This document shows positions 46,606 to 64,000 of a stretch of 64,000 nt of DNA, in pieces; the stretch's first letter is position 1; every line of letters begins with the position of its first letter. A program made the position numbers and the translations under genes. This stretch comes from Liquidambar formosana (taxonomy: Eukaryota > Streptophyta > Magnoliopsida > Saxifragales > Altingiaceae), in the NCBI GenBank assembly GCA_039720395.1, contig CM077834.1, forward strand, positions 2,562,607-2,626,606, in the 5' to 3' direction. The notes beneath the pieces were generated by a model. It was not told where the DNA came from. It worked only from the letters and a program-made list of their open reading frames with translations, and did not search any database.

Positions 46606-47439
46606 GGTACATATGGAAGAACATTTAAATCTCAAATTTCTGCAAAGGATTTCTTTACTAGTCAATCTTATGAATTTAAAATCTTATTATGCCTTGTGAC
46701 TAATTAAACAAGATTTTGGTGGAAACCTTTGCTTCTAAGTAAAGATTTGAATTTTCATATTACCGTCTTTAATCCTTAGTGGTGATACTAGGGTGGGTGA
46801 GATTTTGGATAGTTGCAGGTTGTCGGATCTCTTGGAGTCAATTCCCTAGAGAATTGGCTAAATGAAGCATAAAGTCAAGAAGAAGCCACTCATTTCAAAG
46901 TATTTGAGTACACCACACGCCAAAATAACCAAGCTAATTACTGAACTTATTTTACTATGAAAAATACTTCACGCTTGGTTGCTTGAGACTAACTGCTACC
47001 ATCGCATCACACAATGACCCCTCAGCCAACCATTTTAATAATTCTTATTTTACTGTATCATTCAGACCAATAAGGAGAATTTCCTGAAAACCAAAGATTA
47101 GTTGGATTAATTTTTCCTCATATTCAGCCATCTCAGTTTTAAAAAAAAAATATTGGGCAAAAAAATAATAAATTTCCTCAAATAAATATGCAGCCATCTC
47201 TTTCACTCTGAAATGGTTAGAAAAAACATTGTCATGAATCATGATGCAAGGCATTTCGTCAAATGGGCAACAAGTCAATCTAGCAATTCAGACCCTTTTA
47301 GAAATCCTGCTCACGCCCACGGATGAGAAGAGGCCCACCATAAAATTCCTTCAAATAGACAAGACATGAGAAACCAATCTTGAGCCCTGTAACATATGTG
47401 AAAAGCGCATACCAAAAGAACTGCTCGCCTTCCTTCATG

Positions 47440-47628
47440 CTCATTTTCCTAAATGGTAGGTTTTTTAGACTTTATTCTAACTTTGGTGTGATTTTAAACT
47501 TCATTCCCAAACAGCGATAAATCATGGTTGTATACTCAAAGCTAAAATCGTGGTTGCTAACCACGATTTTATTAAAATCGCATCTCATTGGTTGTATACC
47601 CAAAGCTAAAATCGTGGTTGCTGAAGAA
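47440..47628. mobile_element. Rearranged copy of the foldback MITE at 14178
   Basis: CTCATTTTCCTAAATGGTAGG at the left and ATCGTGGTTGCTAACCACGAT inside match the 14178-14395 element. The right arm is replaced by a repeated TTGTATACCCAAAGCTAAAA stretch and abuts the P450 fragment at 47629. Confidence 0.75.
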
Positions 47629-47968
47629 GATGGTTAATGCATGGGCAATAGGCCGAGATCCTGAATATTGGACTAAAGCTGAGAGATTTTACCCAGAGAG
47701 ATTCCTTCATAGTCTAATAGAATACAAGGGAACAGATTTTGAATATATCCCATTTGGTGCTGGAAGGAGGATATGTCCAGGCATACCATTTGCTCTAGCT
47801 AATATTGAGCTGCCACTTGCACAATTGCTGTACCATTTTGACTGGAAACTCCCAGATGCCATGAAGGAAGAAGATCTAGACATGACTGAGGCCTTCGGTG
47901 TGACAGTTAGAAGAAAAAATCATCTGTACTTGATTCTCATTCCTTATCATCCTTTGCCTGTTGAATAA
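47629..47968 (+). pseudogene. P450-9: C-terminal fragment with intact haem domain
   Basis: Starts mid-exon at [13 protein letters not shown] and runs open through [14 protein letters not shown] and the normal ending LPVE to TAA. The first two thirds of the gene are absent and the sequence upstream is a rearranged MITE. An in-frame ATG in that MITE (47588) gives a 126-codon frame, but a P450 without its N-terminal domains cannot fold normally. The 3' UTR is split by a retroposon piece (47980-48112). Confidence 0.85.
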
Positions 47969-47979
47969 GACAAGGAAGA

Positions 47980-48112
47980 TTTTTTTTAATTTTTTTTTTA
48001 TTTTGAAGTAAGATCGTATTAGAAAAGGGCAAAGCCCAAGTACATAACATAAGGATATGTACAAGCGAATGCCAAAAAAAACCCCTATTCTATAATTTGA
48101 GGGAATCTACAC
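47980..48112 (-). mobile_element. LINE 3'-tail, antisense, in the P450-9 3' UTR
   Basis: The minus strand reads GTACTTGGGCTTTGCCC followed by an A-rich end, the usual tail of plant L1-type LINEs. It separates UTR halves that are contiguous at 45573-45600. Flanks ACAAGGAAG and ACAAGAAGGAAG suggest a decayed duplication. Confidence 0.65.
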
Positions 48113-49076
48113 AAGAAGGAAGAAATTGTAAGATGTCTACTAAATTGGCCATGCCGTAGAAGTTACTGTAATTCACTATCAGGAACAAAGTCTATGTGAG
48201 CTAGTAGCTGATCTTAAGCATATTTGAACTCTTATGTACATCAACAATATCAATAAGGTGATTAAACCATGGGCGGGGATAAGTTGTCGAGCGCCCATAG
48301 TTCAGTGGGGTTGTTCGGTTTTAAAGCAGAACATCAACACACAAACCAGGCATAAGTTTAAACTACATAGCAACCTCTAAGGGCGGAGTTAGGATTTAAA
48401 ATTGACCTGGGCTAGATAAAAAACTAAAAAACACATACACACACATATATATAAAGTGCATAAAATATAAGAACATGTGTATGTAATTGCTAAAAAAAAA
48501 AAAAAAAAACCTCCTTTTGTTAAACAAAAAAAAACCAAAAAAAAAAAAAGAAAAAAAAAAATCAGATCGATGCAAAAGGAAAAAAAATGTATTTTTAACA
48601 CATTCAGATATTCTTCTTGTTCATTGTTCCCTTATTTTTTGTTTCTTATCAAAAAATAAAAAAATAAAAAAATTCGAATTCTTCTTACAATAATTGAAAA
48701 TTGTCATGACCTCACTGTATTTGCCGGTCTCAACTCTCATGATCTAAGGATTAGTAGTGCCTAGGCATGTAGAGCAAATGGGAAGAGAGAACCAAAAATA
48801 AATTTAAAAAAAAAAAAAAAAAAACCAACTCTTCAGCTTTTCCCTCTTTTTTTTTTTTCTTTCTTTTACCTTTTGTCTTTTGTTTGGATTAAGAGAACAA
48901 ATCTCTAGACCAGGGAGATGAGCACAGAGCACCCCATGTGGCAGGCGGGCCAGCCAGCCAACTGTTATCCACTTCTCTCATTTCCTTTCTTTGTTTTAAT
49001 TTTGGGCTGCCTTTGTTTTTGGGCTGATTTTCTATTTGTGTGACCTGGGCTAACATTGAAGTCCAAAGAAATTAGA
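48113..49076. other. Gene-free: AT-rich with A and T runs
   Basis: P450 3' flank to about 48260, then A/T homopolymer-rich DNA (48491-48560, 48805-48825). Lysine-rich frames here are homopolymer artefacts. Confidence 0.6.
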
Positions 49077-49085
49077 CTAGTAAAA

Positions 49086-49945
49086 GGGAACGGCTATTGC
49101 AACCCCTCAAAGGGTTAAGTTGCCCCCAGCTGATATCCCTACCCCCCAAATATATATACCCACCCCTTTAAAAGACTAAAACACCCCTCTTCTAAATAAC
49201 CCTAACCCTCACCCACCCCTTCACCCACCCCACTCCCCCCCCCCCCCCGACGGGAGAACGGCAACGGGAACACGGCGACGGCGACGGCGACGAAGGTTCT
49301 CCTCTTCTCTCTCCTTCTCCTCTTCTTTCTTCTTCTTCTTCTTTTTTTTTTCTTTCCTTTCTCTGCTGGTCAGATATGTGGGGGGAGGTTTTTTTTGTCA
49401 AAACCTCCATTTTTTCCGGTGGTGGGGTGGGGTGGGGGCGACGGGAGTTCTTCCTCTTCCCTCTTCTTCTCCTTTTTTTTTTTTTTTTTTTTTTTCCTCC
49501 TCTGTGGTCAGATCTGTGTATTCCTCCATTTTTTCCGGCGACGGGGAGGAGGGCTACCGACGAGGGGGGGTGTGGGAGAGGGGTTCTGTGAAGGAAAAGA
49601 AAAAAAAAAAGGGAAGAGAAGAAGAGAAGAAGAGGGAAGAAGAGGAAGGTATGGGAGAGGGGTGAGCTGCCGACGAGGGGGGGTACGGGAGAGGGGTGGG
49701 ATGCCGACGAGGGGGGGTGGGGTGCAGGAGATGGGTTCTGGGAAGGAAAAGAAAAGAAAAAAAAAGAAGAAGAGAAGAAGAGGGAAGGGGAGGAAGGTGT
49801 CGCCGGTGGGGTGGGCGTCGGAGAGGGGTGCCGGAGAGGGGTGGGTTGCATAAGGCCTTTTTTGGTCATTTTGCAGCATCATTTTTCTCTTTAAAAAATT
49901 TGGGGGGGCAACTTAACCCTTTGGGGGGTTGCAATAGCCATTCCC
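49086..49945. mobile_element. Mutator-like element without transposase, 860 bp
   Basis: 9-bp duplication CTAGTAAAA at 49077-49085 and 49946-49954. Terminal repeats GGGAACGGCTATTGCAACCC and GGGAATGGCTATTGCAACCC (reversed) extend about 40 bp. The interior is strikingly GC-rich and purine/pyrimidine-biased, with repeated TCCGGCGACGGGGAGGAGG-like units, and may derive from a captured host 5' region. No protein family is recognised. Confidence 0.88.
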
Positions 49946-49954
49946 CTAGTAAAA

Positions 49955-51430
49955 AAACATAATTTTTGTGGGCTACCTAGGCTACAGCCCAGTGTAGCCC
50001 ACTACATAGATCCGCCTATGGCAACCTCTCAATGTTGGGCCACAAACACAAGATCTAGTGTGTGATTTGTTGTAACAAAAATTCATTCAAGACAACTAGA
50101 CAAGCAAATCCATTTGTGAACTTAAAACAACTCCAATACACTAGGAGGGTATTAGTAACAACTATCAAGACAATAAACTAATAACAAAACAAGATTGTCT
50201 TTGAGGCAATTCGTCAAACATATATTTAGCAAGAAAAAAGTAGACATTCAAAGATCACCATTATAAACGTGGAAAGCCCTCCAAGGTGAAGGGGAAAACA
50301 GTAGGACAAGTTCCGATGAATCCTTTATATCAGAACATGAATATAATGGTGTTTTTTCTCAAGTTCATGCCTAAAACTTGAGATAATACAACAAAGGAGA
50401 AAAAAAATACAAAATTACCTCTTGAAAACTTTTCAAACTGTTTCACCGTCAGAACAACCCATAGTCCCATGCAACTCGTTGGACATGGACCAAAGATGAT
50501 GAGACCGGATTTGTAATGGAAGCTAGAAAAATCCATTTGGGCCTTGGGACATTGGGTTATGCCCCTCTTGGGCCTGAACACACCAGCAGCCCTTTCACTA
50601 CAGTCAAAAGGGTTAAGGGTACCTAAACTTTGAAGTTTGAACTTTGAAGGAGTGGAGGAGCTTATAAGCTTAATAAAATGGATCAAATAAGATTGCTTTG
50701 GAAAAAAAAATGATTTATAAAATTCTAAATTTTACCTTTTATGACAATATTGACAATTTCTTTCATAGGAAATACATAAAATCTATCTTTTTAACTTTTG
50801 ACTTATATGATAACTCATGCCCACATCTCCTATAAGCGTGAATCGCACACCTATATTAAAGAAGGGATCACCCATCTAAGTTAACAACTTAATAATATGG
50901 GTCAAGTAAGATTGCTCTATAAATAAATAATTTATAAAATTATACTCCCTCTGTCCCATAAAAATAGGTTATTTTTGTTAATTTCTTTTGTCCCAAAATA
51001 TTTGTCTACTTTGAAAAGTCAATTCATAATTTTTTTTAAGTTTTCTACATTACCCTTTGTTATTTCAATAATTACTTTTAACACAAAACTCAATATAAAA
51101 AAAATAATATTTTTGAAAATATAGAATTTAATAAATGACAAATTAATGCAATAATAGTATTTTCTTAAATTTTGGGTTTTGTCAAACATAGTTTATCTTT
51201 ATAAGATGGGGTAAGTTAATATCAAAAATTTCTTTGAATGAAAATACTCAATGAATTGCTTTTTTGATTTGTATGATGACTCATGTCCACATCTACAATG
51301 TATGGAATATGGATCACCCATATGAGGGGTTTTTTTTTTTTTTTTTTTTCCTTCGCCAAACGAAAGTAATAGGTGTATTTTTTTTTTCTTTTTTAACCCA
51401 TATTAACTTACAAATACGGGTCAAATAAGG
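49955..51430. other. Gene-free: intergenic, with a Stowaway-like fragment
   Basis: A CTCCCTCTGTCCCATAAAAA end typical of Stowaway MITEs lies at 50945. No matching second end is found. The rest is AT-rich with no supported gene. Confidence 0.5.
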
Positions 51431-51439
51431 TTATTTTTT

Positions 51440-53104
51440 GGGATTTTTGGTCATAGCCCCTATGTATAAGACTCATTTTACAATAGGACCTAAATAAGAA
51501 TCAGTTTTGTAAAAACCCCTTTCAACCCCGTATGGACCAAAAAGCCCCTTATTTTACTATTAAAACTATTTACAATCGTGCCATTATTCTTTTCATACCT
51601 AAAAATCAGGGATTTAAACCCTACCATGATTTCCGGCAAATTTATAGAAATAGAATCCCTATTAAAAACCACTTTCTAAATGCACAAAAACACTTTCAAA
51701 ACGTATGAAGCAACATTTCTAGGAGATGAAAAGAAGAAGAAGAGGAAGAAGAAGACGACATCCATAACAGGATGGTGGTCGGAGAAGAAAGTCTGGTTTT
51801 TCAGATCTGGTACTATAACCGAATGCCTCCCCTTCCATTCTTCTTCTTCTTCTTCAAATCCCAACTTGCTTTATGAAAACCAGATCTGTTGCCATGGCCA
51901 AAAAAGATGAATATTCAAAACAATAATTTAGACAGTGACATCATACTCTTCGATGAAATAAAAACATGATAACAGATACGTACCAACATAAAATGTTAGT
52001 TGCACAGTAAAAACATACTGTTCCATATTAAGAAAACACAACAATGGGTGACAGTATCACCATACTATTTGAAACCAAAAATGTGAATTCCAATGTATAC
52101 ATACTCAAAATAGTACTATAGACAGTAAAATGATACTTTTGGAGAAGGTGAACAGTTTACTATTGTGTGTTTTGAAAAATTTACACAGACAAGAGTAACA
52201 ATTTACTCTTGTGTGCTTTAAAAAATTTACACAGACAATAGTAATAGTTTACTGTTGTGCTTTGGAAAAATTATACATCACATAATAACAGTACAACCCT
52301 TAATCCACCACCGTCCCTTTACCACACCAAACCACCCGCTGAACCTGCCATAAAACCCAAACTTGTTGATAACCACCATCATCAAACTCAACCAAACCCA
52401 CACCATCCTCACCGTAGTATCACCATCACTGTGCAACAAATCAAAAAACCCAAATCAAAACCACAACCCTTTCCCCTTCAAACCCACTGTCAAACCAACA
52501 ACAAAAAAAAATAAAAATAAAAATAAAAATAAAAAAACCAGATCTGGTTTTCCAATTGCCGCCGACAAATGTCAACGGCGAGTACGTGAACTCCGTCGTC
52601 AACAGAGTAATCACCACCGTTATCTTCTCGTGGTCTCCGACCACAGCGAGCTGCTTCACGATTCCTTCAAGCTATACACATAACATCAATTCAAGATCCC
52701 CAAAAACCAAGCCAAAACCCAATAATTTTAGAGAGTTCGAGCGGCACAACCCACCTCGAGAGCAGCTTTCTTTCGCTTCTCATAGAGCTTGTCGGAGAGA
52801 TTACGAAGGACGGACGCAGGATTCACAGAGAGCAGCAGATATGACGGAAGTGGAAACCAAATCGGCAATGATTTTGATAGGGCAGTGGTCCGTTCCTTTT
52901 CAACTTCCCTTTTTCTTATTTTTGATTTTGGGAAAGTAGATCTTGGGAGAGCATAAATCATGGGAGGGTAATCTTGGAATTAAAAAAAACAGATTTCCTT
53001 ATACTAAAAGAATCTTCTAAAAAAGGAGTTATGGAGTTAAAATTTCTTATGGTGGGGTTTTGGTTAAAAGCAGTCTCCTAATAGGGGTAATTGCTAATTT
53101 TCCC
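51440..53104. mobile_element. Pack-MULE (Mutator-like element with captured VAC14 sequence), 1665 bp
   Basis: 9-bp duplication TTATTTTTT at 51431-51439 and 53105-53113. The ends GGGATTTTTGGTCATAGCCC and, reversed, GGGAAAATTAGCAATTACCC are imperfect inverted repeats continuing about 40 bp. There is no transposase. The minus strand between about 52572 and 52843 carries VAC14 exon 1, its intron and part of exon 2. The low-complexity target makes the duplication less decisive, but the ends and the gene capture agree. Confidence 0.8.
52572..52843 (-). pseudogene. VAC14: Captured VAC14 fragment (exon 1, intron 1, part of exon 2)
   Basis: On the minus strand, exon 1 (52843-52755) reads NPASVLRNLSDKLYEKRKK then AALE. 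An 83-bp intron with GT-AG ends follows (52754-52672). Exon 2 reads LEGIVKQLAVVGDHEKI… and LLTTEFTYSP, where homology stops. This is the N-terminus of VAC14, the scaffold of the PIKfyve/FAB1 phosphoinositide kinase complex (identified from memory of the family). The expected ATG is ATA, and a short deletion lies just after it. The retained intron shows capture at DNA level. It is not functional as VAC14. Confidence 0.85.
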
Positions 53105-53442
53105 TTATTTTTTATAAGCATGGATCAAATAGCATTATTCTTCTTTTAAATATTACACAGATAATACGCGTATTTACTAATTATGCAGCGCCCTGTGTCT
53201 CTCTGATCAAGCCTTTCCTGGAAAATCGCCAACCTTCTGTCCACTTTTCTTCCATTGAACCTTTGCCCTCTCCTACGCCCAAGGAAGCCACATTTGACTC
53301 TCTCGTATGTATATTTATATTTATATATTTATATATAACATATGTACGCACGCAAATACCTGTATAGACACCCGAACATCTTCAGTCTGTAGTTGAAAAC
53401 TCAACCCCTCACATCTTGCAGAAGCTTGAAAACTCCACAAAA

Positions 53443-59921
<6,479 letters not shown>

Positions 59922-62900
59922 AACCTCAATTAGGTACTGTTCAACTGAGGTATGTTTCTTGACGATGATGAAAATTAAGTTGCTGTCACTCCTAGATGTT
60001 CACTTTCGTATATAGAATATCTTATCAAATTTGGACTTTTTAGTGATTTTAAAGAGTATATTGGAACCTAGGCTATCAAGTCATTGGTCACCATGTAATT
60101 TATGTAAGATCTGCCACAGTGCCTGTCAATTTTTTCATGCCAGAATGGTTTATGCTTTTTTTGACTGAGGGGACCAATGGTGGATGATATTTCAGGGTAG
60201 AACAATTATAAATGTAGGTTGAAAGGAATGCAAATGAATTAACAGTTTTTTCCATAATATTGGCTTACATTTGTTGGAGGTCATGTATTTTTAGTTTGCA
60301 AAAAACAGGTTGATTGTGTGGCCTAAAATAGAACTACCAGTAATATCTAATATGACGGTTGTGCTCATGAAAATTCATTGGGTTGTGGTGCACTTTAATA
60401 GTATGGGATCATGCTATGTTATGTGGAAGAATTTGTATAGGCTTGATTTTCCTATTTTAAGTCTATAATTGGAAAAACTGAATTGGGGTTCTAACTCTAT
60501 ATAAAGGCTAGGTCCCCTCTCCTCTCACCATTATTACTATCAACTAGTTCTCATAGATCTTAGAGAATTAGGGTTAGTTCCATTAGTGATGTCATAAAGG
60601 ATTGAGAAGGGGAGAAAAACCAAGTCTCTTGGTTTTCGGGCGTACATTGAAGTTTCCTAGATTTGCTCAAAATGGCTTCAACAGGTGTATCTAAACCTTT
60701 TGTGTATTAAGTTCATGATACAATAGATCCTCTATTTCATTCTTACATACATTTCATCGGGCCTGCTGATGAGATGTGGAAGTTCAGTGGAGTTACATAA
60801 GCACAAAAGAAATAGAAGAAGAAAATAGTGGGGACTATCTTCAAGTCAAATGGTATGGATGCAACAAAATCATGACAATGTTTGGTAGATTGACTTCTAA
60901 GTTGAACTAGTATATTAGGTTTTAGTATAATATCCAGACAATAGGATTTTGTTGATGTCACCAACTAGTGGCAAACAATTAAAGTAGAGGTGTGACAGCT
61001 TTCACCAGAAGTCACTTCAGCTCAATGTATACACTAGAAGTTCAGTTGGGGCTCTAAAAGCCTCGAAGGGCAAGTGCAATCATCACTGCTGGACCTGATA
61101 TATGAAACTTGAGTCCTATGGAGTTTTTTGGCAAAAGCTCTTAGCATTGCCAATACTTTCGGAACTTACATTCCTTTTGGTCTTTGAATCTTTCATAAAG
61201 TCTTTGGAATTGCGGATTGTGAAGGGAATTTCCAAATGACATTTTTCACCTACATATGCTTATGTTGGGGAGGAAAAACAGTGATCTCTACAACACAGGT
61301 GTAGTCCGTACTACTTGAATCAATCGACAATCTAATATCCCATGAATTATTTGGATCTTTCGTACTGCCCTATTTAAGAGATTAGTTGGGTTAAATATCT
61401 GAACCCTGGTAGGCCCAAAAAAATAATGAAGCTAATGTGACTAGCTAAGAGTGTAATAGGTTCCTCATGTTCACGTCAAACGTAGGGTCGTCCCTAAGAT
61501 TCCCCAAATTCACGGATTGCGAATATGAGGTAATCATAACTCATAAGAAAGGAGCTCGAGGTCACACAAGTTGATGACACGTAGAGATCTGATTGGTTCC
61601 ACATAGGCTCTTTCTTTAGACCAACCCATTAACTCTAGACACGTGTTCCACAAAAATTGTCTTGACCCCCACTTAATCAACACTCATAAATCATAAACCC
61701 ATCACCATCACCCCCCCCCCCCCCAAACATTCCTCCACTCCACTATGTTGGTTGCACCAAAATGCTGTGTTCCCACCTGCAGTCCTGCACCAGTCCCCCA
61801 CTGGCCAATGAGAGTTGCAAAAAAGGTAACTGAAATTTATGTGCTAAATAATCTTGGTTACTAGTTTAAGAGGGCAAAATGGTACCGCTGTCCTTTTGGG
61901 TGGCACATCCCTTTTACGATCTCTACCATTTTTATTGTTCCCTCTCGGTTAATGTGAATTGAACTAATCAACTATACGGTTCATTCTGGTTGGGTAGTAG
62001 AAATGGTAACTCGAGCATAGTTAAGCATCTTAGGAAACGTTTGGTGTGCCGTTTCAAAATAAAAAGAGATCTTTTAAATGACCCATTAATCACGCTTAAA
62101 ATATACAAATTGACTTTTAACTCATAAAAAGCCTTTTGAGCTTTCGATCGATGCACCAAACATATAGTGAGTCCTGTGTTCAAAATCCGACTTTCATAAT
62201 GATCTTCTTAAGATTATTCCTATTCTACGGTGACCCAAGAATTATTTTGCACCTATGAAACGGGATTAGGAGGAAAAGATTACATGAGCTCGTGGGATTA
62301 GCTTCACTCCAAAAGAATGGGAATACTCATGCTAACTAAACCCATGTCTGGTTTTGATTTAAAGGCACGCTGTCCATATATCACAATTCACAAGGAGGAA
62401 TCCCTTGTTTATTACTATTATTTCTTTTATTTTAGTTATTTTGGTATTTGAGGAAGGAATCGTAAATTTTTTTTTTTTTTTTTTTTTTGGCAAAAGCCAA
62501 GAGACACTCCACATTCTTGATCATGATGGATAAAGAATCATATCATGACTTTATCCGAGGGAGTACATAGTGTTTGTTTTTTTCTGTTGGCTCTACATAC
62601 AATGACGGAGTAGAATATTTAGTAATTCGAGTCAAATTTGTTCTCTTTGGCCGCTTGGAAATCTGTTTCCTGGTAGAGATCAATATTTTTTGTGAATTGA
62701 AAATATCCTTGGTTTTAGGATTCTTTATTTATTTATTTATTGGGATCATGGCGAGCCTTGATCAGGCCACCGATACTATATGAACATAAGTTTGTCCCCA
62801 ATCACATAAATTTGCGTGTTGATGAAGTTTAGTGATGAGGAACATTTAGAGCTTGGTCACTAGTTTTTTGAGTCCATGATAGTCTTATTATCACTTTTTT

Positions 62901-64000
62901 TTCTTTTTTTTCCTTTTTTTTTTTTTTTTTTTTTCATATCAAAAGGTTTTAAATGTTTTATAATCGACTAATCTCATGGTACATACAGTCCTTCCATCTC
63001 ACATGTACTAGATAATTACAAGACAAAGTCTATGAAGTGTGTTTGGTATGCAAGAATTGATATACAGGAATTAGATGGATTCCCATGTTTGGGTAACTAG
63101 TTGACGCAGAACTAAATCTAGGAATAGGATCTGCATGGAAATGAAATACCCAAGTTTATGAGAATCTCAAACCCACATTAAACATAGATTTTTAATTACC
63201 ATTACTTGGGAATGGGATAAAAACCTACTTTGTGTCCTTGATGATCCATGATCTCCTTTTATATCTTATCTCCAACTTCACCACGTTCTCATAACTCACA
63301 TCAAGATGCTTTACATCCCACAAAAAATAAAAATAAAAAAGTTCCATGGGAATGGGATTGAATGAAAGTTTTGCATTTCATGTTGGCTCGTCTGTCTGTA
63401 TATACATATTATATTATATATTATATATTTGATGACCTTTGAGATCCAATATTTGTCTTGTTGCCTTGCCGTGCTAAGGCCAGATAGAATCAAGTTTTAG
63501 TTTTGGGTTTTTTTTTTTTTTTTTTTTTTGGGAGAACCGGGAGAGGGGTGGGGGGGTGTTGGGAATAAAGTTAAAAGTTTGAAAGAATTAGTGTGGGGGT
63601 GTGGATAGTGTTTGGGTTTTAAGGGCCAAAAGGACAGTATTTTTTTTTTTTTTTCCTTAACCAATCAAATTTGAATTTTGTTTAAATTATTTAAAATTTA
63701 ATTATTTGACCAAATTCATTGAATAAATCAAGTTTGCGTTACATAAATACATAGCAATCCGGCCTATATTGATGGAGTCTATATTATGTGTGTAAAAAGA
63801 GGGAAAGAAAAAGGAGAAAAAAATAAAAAAGATACTTTGAAAAATTACATTAAATTTGATTCATTCCTATCTTACATTGTGCTAAATCAAACAATTGCAA
63901 TCGGAATAAAACAATGGGATGCCCATTCCTATTGATCCATTCCCGCTAATCAAACACTGATTAAATGAATGTTATTAGGGCATATAGTCCTATTTCTAGG
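59922..64000. other. Gene-free 3' region of the window
   Basis: No gene is recognised. A TATA-like CTATATAAAGG lies at 60499 with a possible retroelement leader after it (to about 60990), but the frames are broken. Homopolymer runs occur at 61711, 62467-62488, 62911-62935 and 63509-63530, and TA-rich DNA at about 63400. Confidence 0.55.

Larger units (their letters stand above)
45574..47439. other. Gene-free: P450-8 3' region, inverted repeat, SINE-like DNA
   Basis: 45574-45740 is family 3' UTR. 45920-46282 has a 120-codon frame with no recognised domain, overlapping the inverted repeat at 46168-46302. 46440-46600 looks like an antisense SINE. 46850-47300 resembles array spacer. Confidence 0.5.

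Noticed and set aside
49192..49882. Overlapping proline-, serine- and lysine-rich frames of up to 225 codons
   Set aside because: They exist on both strands over low-complexity DNA inside a Mutator-like element; composition explains them.
60499..60990. Retroelement leader and gag-like start (MASTGVSKPF)
   Set aside because: A TATA-like box is present, but the frame stops at once and no LTR pair or polyprotein follows.

Overview
The window is plant nuclear DNA, almost certainly from a eudicot and probably a woody one. The evidence is GT-AG introns, A-type (CYP71 clan) cytochrome P450 genes with the family's single phase-0 intron, a plant-type ABCC3-like transporter with ten coding exons, a SKP1-like gene with its intron at the usual SKP1 position, and dense intergenic DNA full of plant transposons (hAT, Mutator-like, Tourist, LINE, SINE and LTR relics). 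The species cannot be fixed from the sequence alone.

Layout. 1-1.3 kb: probable LTR-retrotransposon relic. 1.3-5 kb: two truncated, frameshifted copies of the 3' half of a SKP1-like gene; the first carries a 5'-truncated LINE with a perfect 12-bp target duplication. 5.2-6.4 kb: hAT element carrying a piece of an LRR receptor kinase gene. 6.9-48 kb: an array of CYP71D/CYP71BE-like P450 genes. Three are intact with two exons (11456-13234, 508 aa; 19212-20897, 507 aa; 39560-41546, 508 aa). One is broken only by two single-base insertions (22590-24277). Two are broken by mobile elements plus coding lesions (26986-29029 with a SINE in exon 2; 42794-45573 with a 997-bp hAT in exon 1). The rest are fragments near 6.95, 9.1, 14.0, 14.5, 16.1, 17.7, 25.9, 36.8 and 47.6 kb. 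A full SKP1-like gene (33491-36020) sits inside the array. 49-53.1 kb: two Mutator-like elements; the second is a Pack-MULE carrying exon 1, intron 1 and part of exon 2 of VAC14. 53.4-59.9 kb: an ABCC3-like transporter, full length except for two single-base insertions. 59.9-64 kb: no recognisable gene.

How the array formed. Two kinds of duplication are visible. A block of SKP1 3' part, P450 exon-2 remnant and P450 gene occurs at about 4.7-10 kb and again at 33.5-41.5 kb. A tandem copy of about 3.5 kb produced the pair at 19.2 and 22.6 kb. Because empty and filled paralogous sites lie in one window, many insertions can be delimited to the base from their target-site duplications (TSDs).

Function. 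The intact P450s have a membrane anchor, the proline-rich hinge, I-helix AGxET, K-helix ExxR, PERF and the haem-cysteine loop, so they are probably active ER monooxygenases of specialised (possibly terpenoid) metabolism. Their substrates cannot be read from sequence. The ABCC gene would encode a vacuolar-type pump for conjugates. A functional link between it and the P450s is only a hypothesis from proximity.
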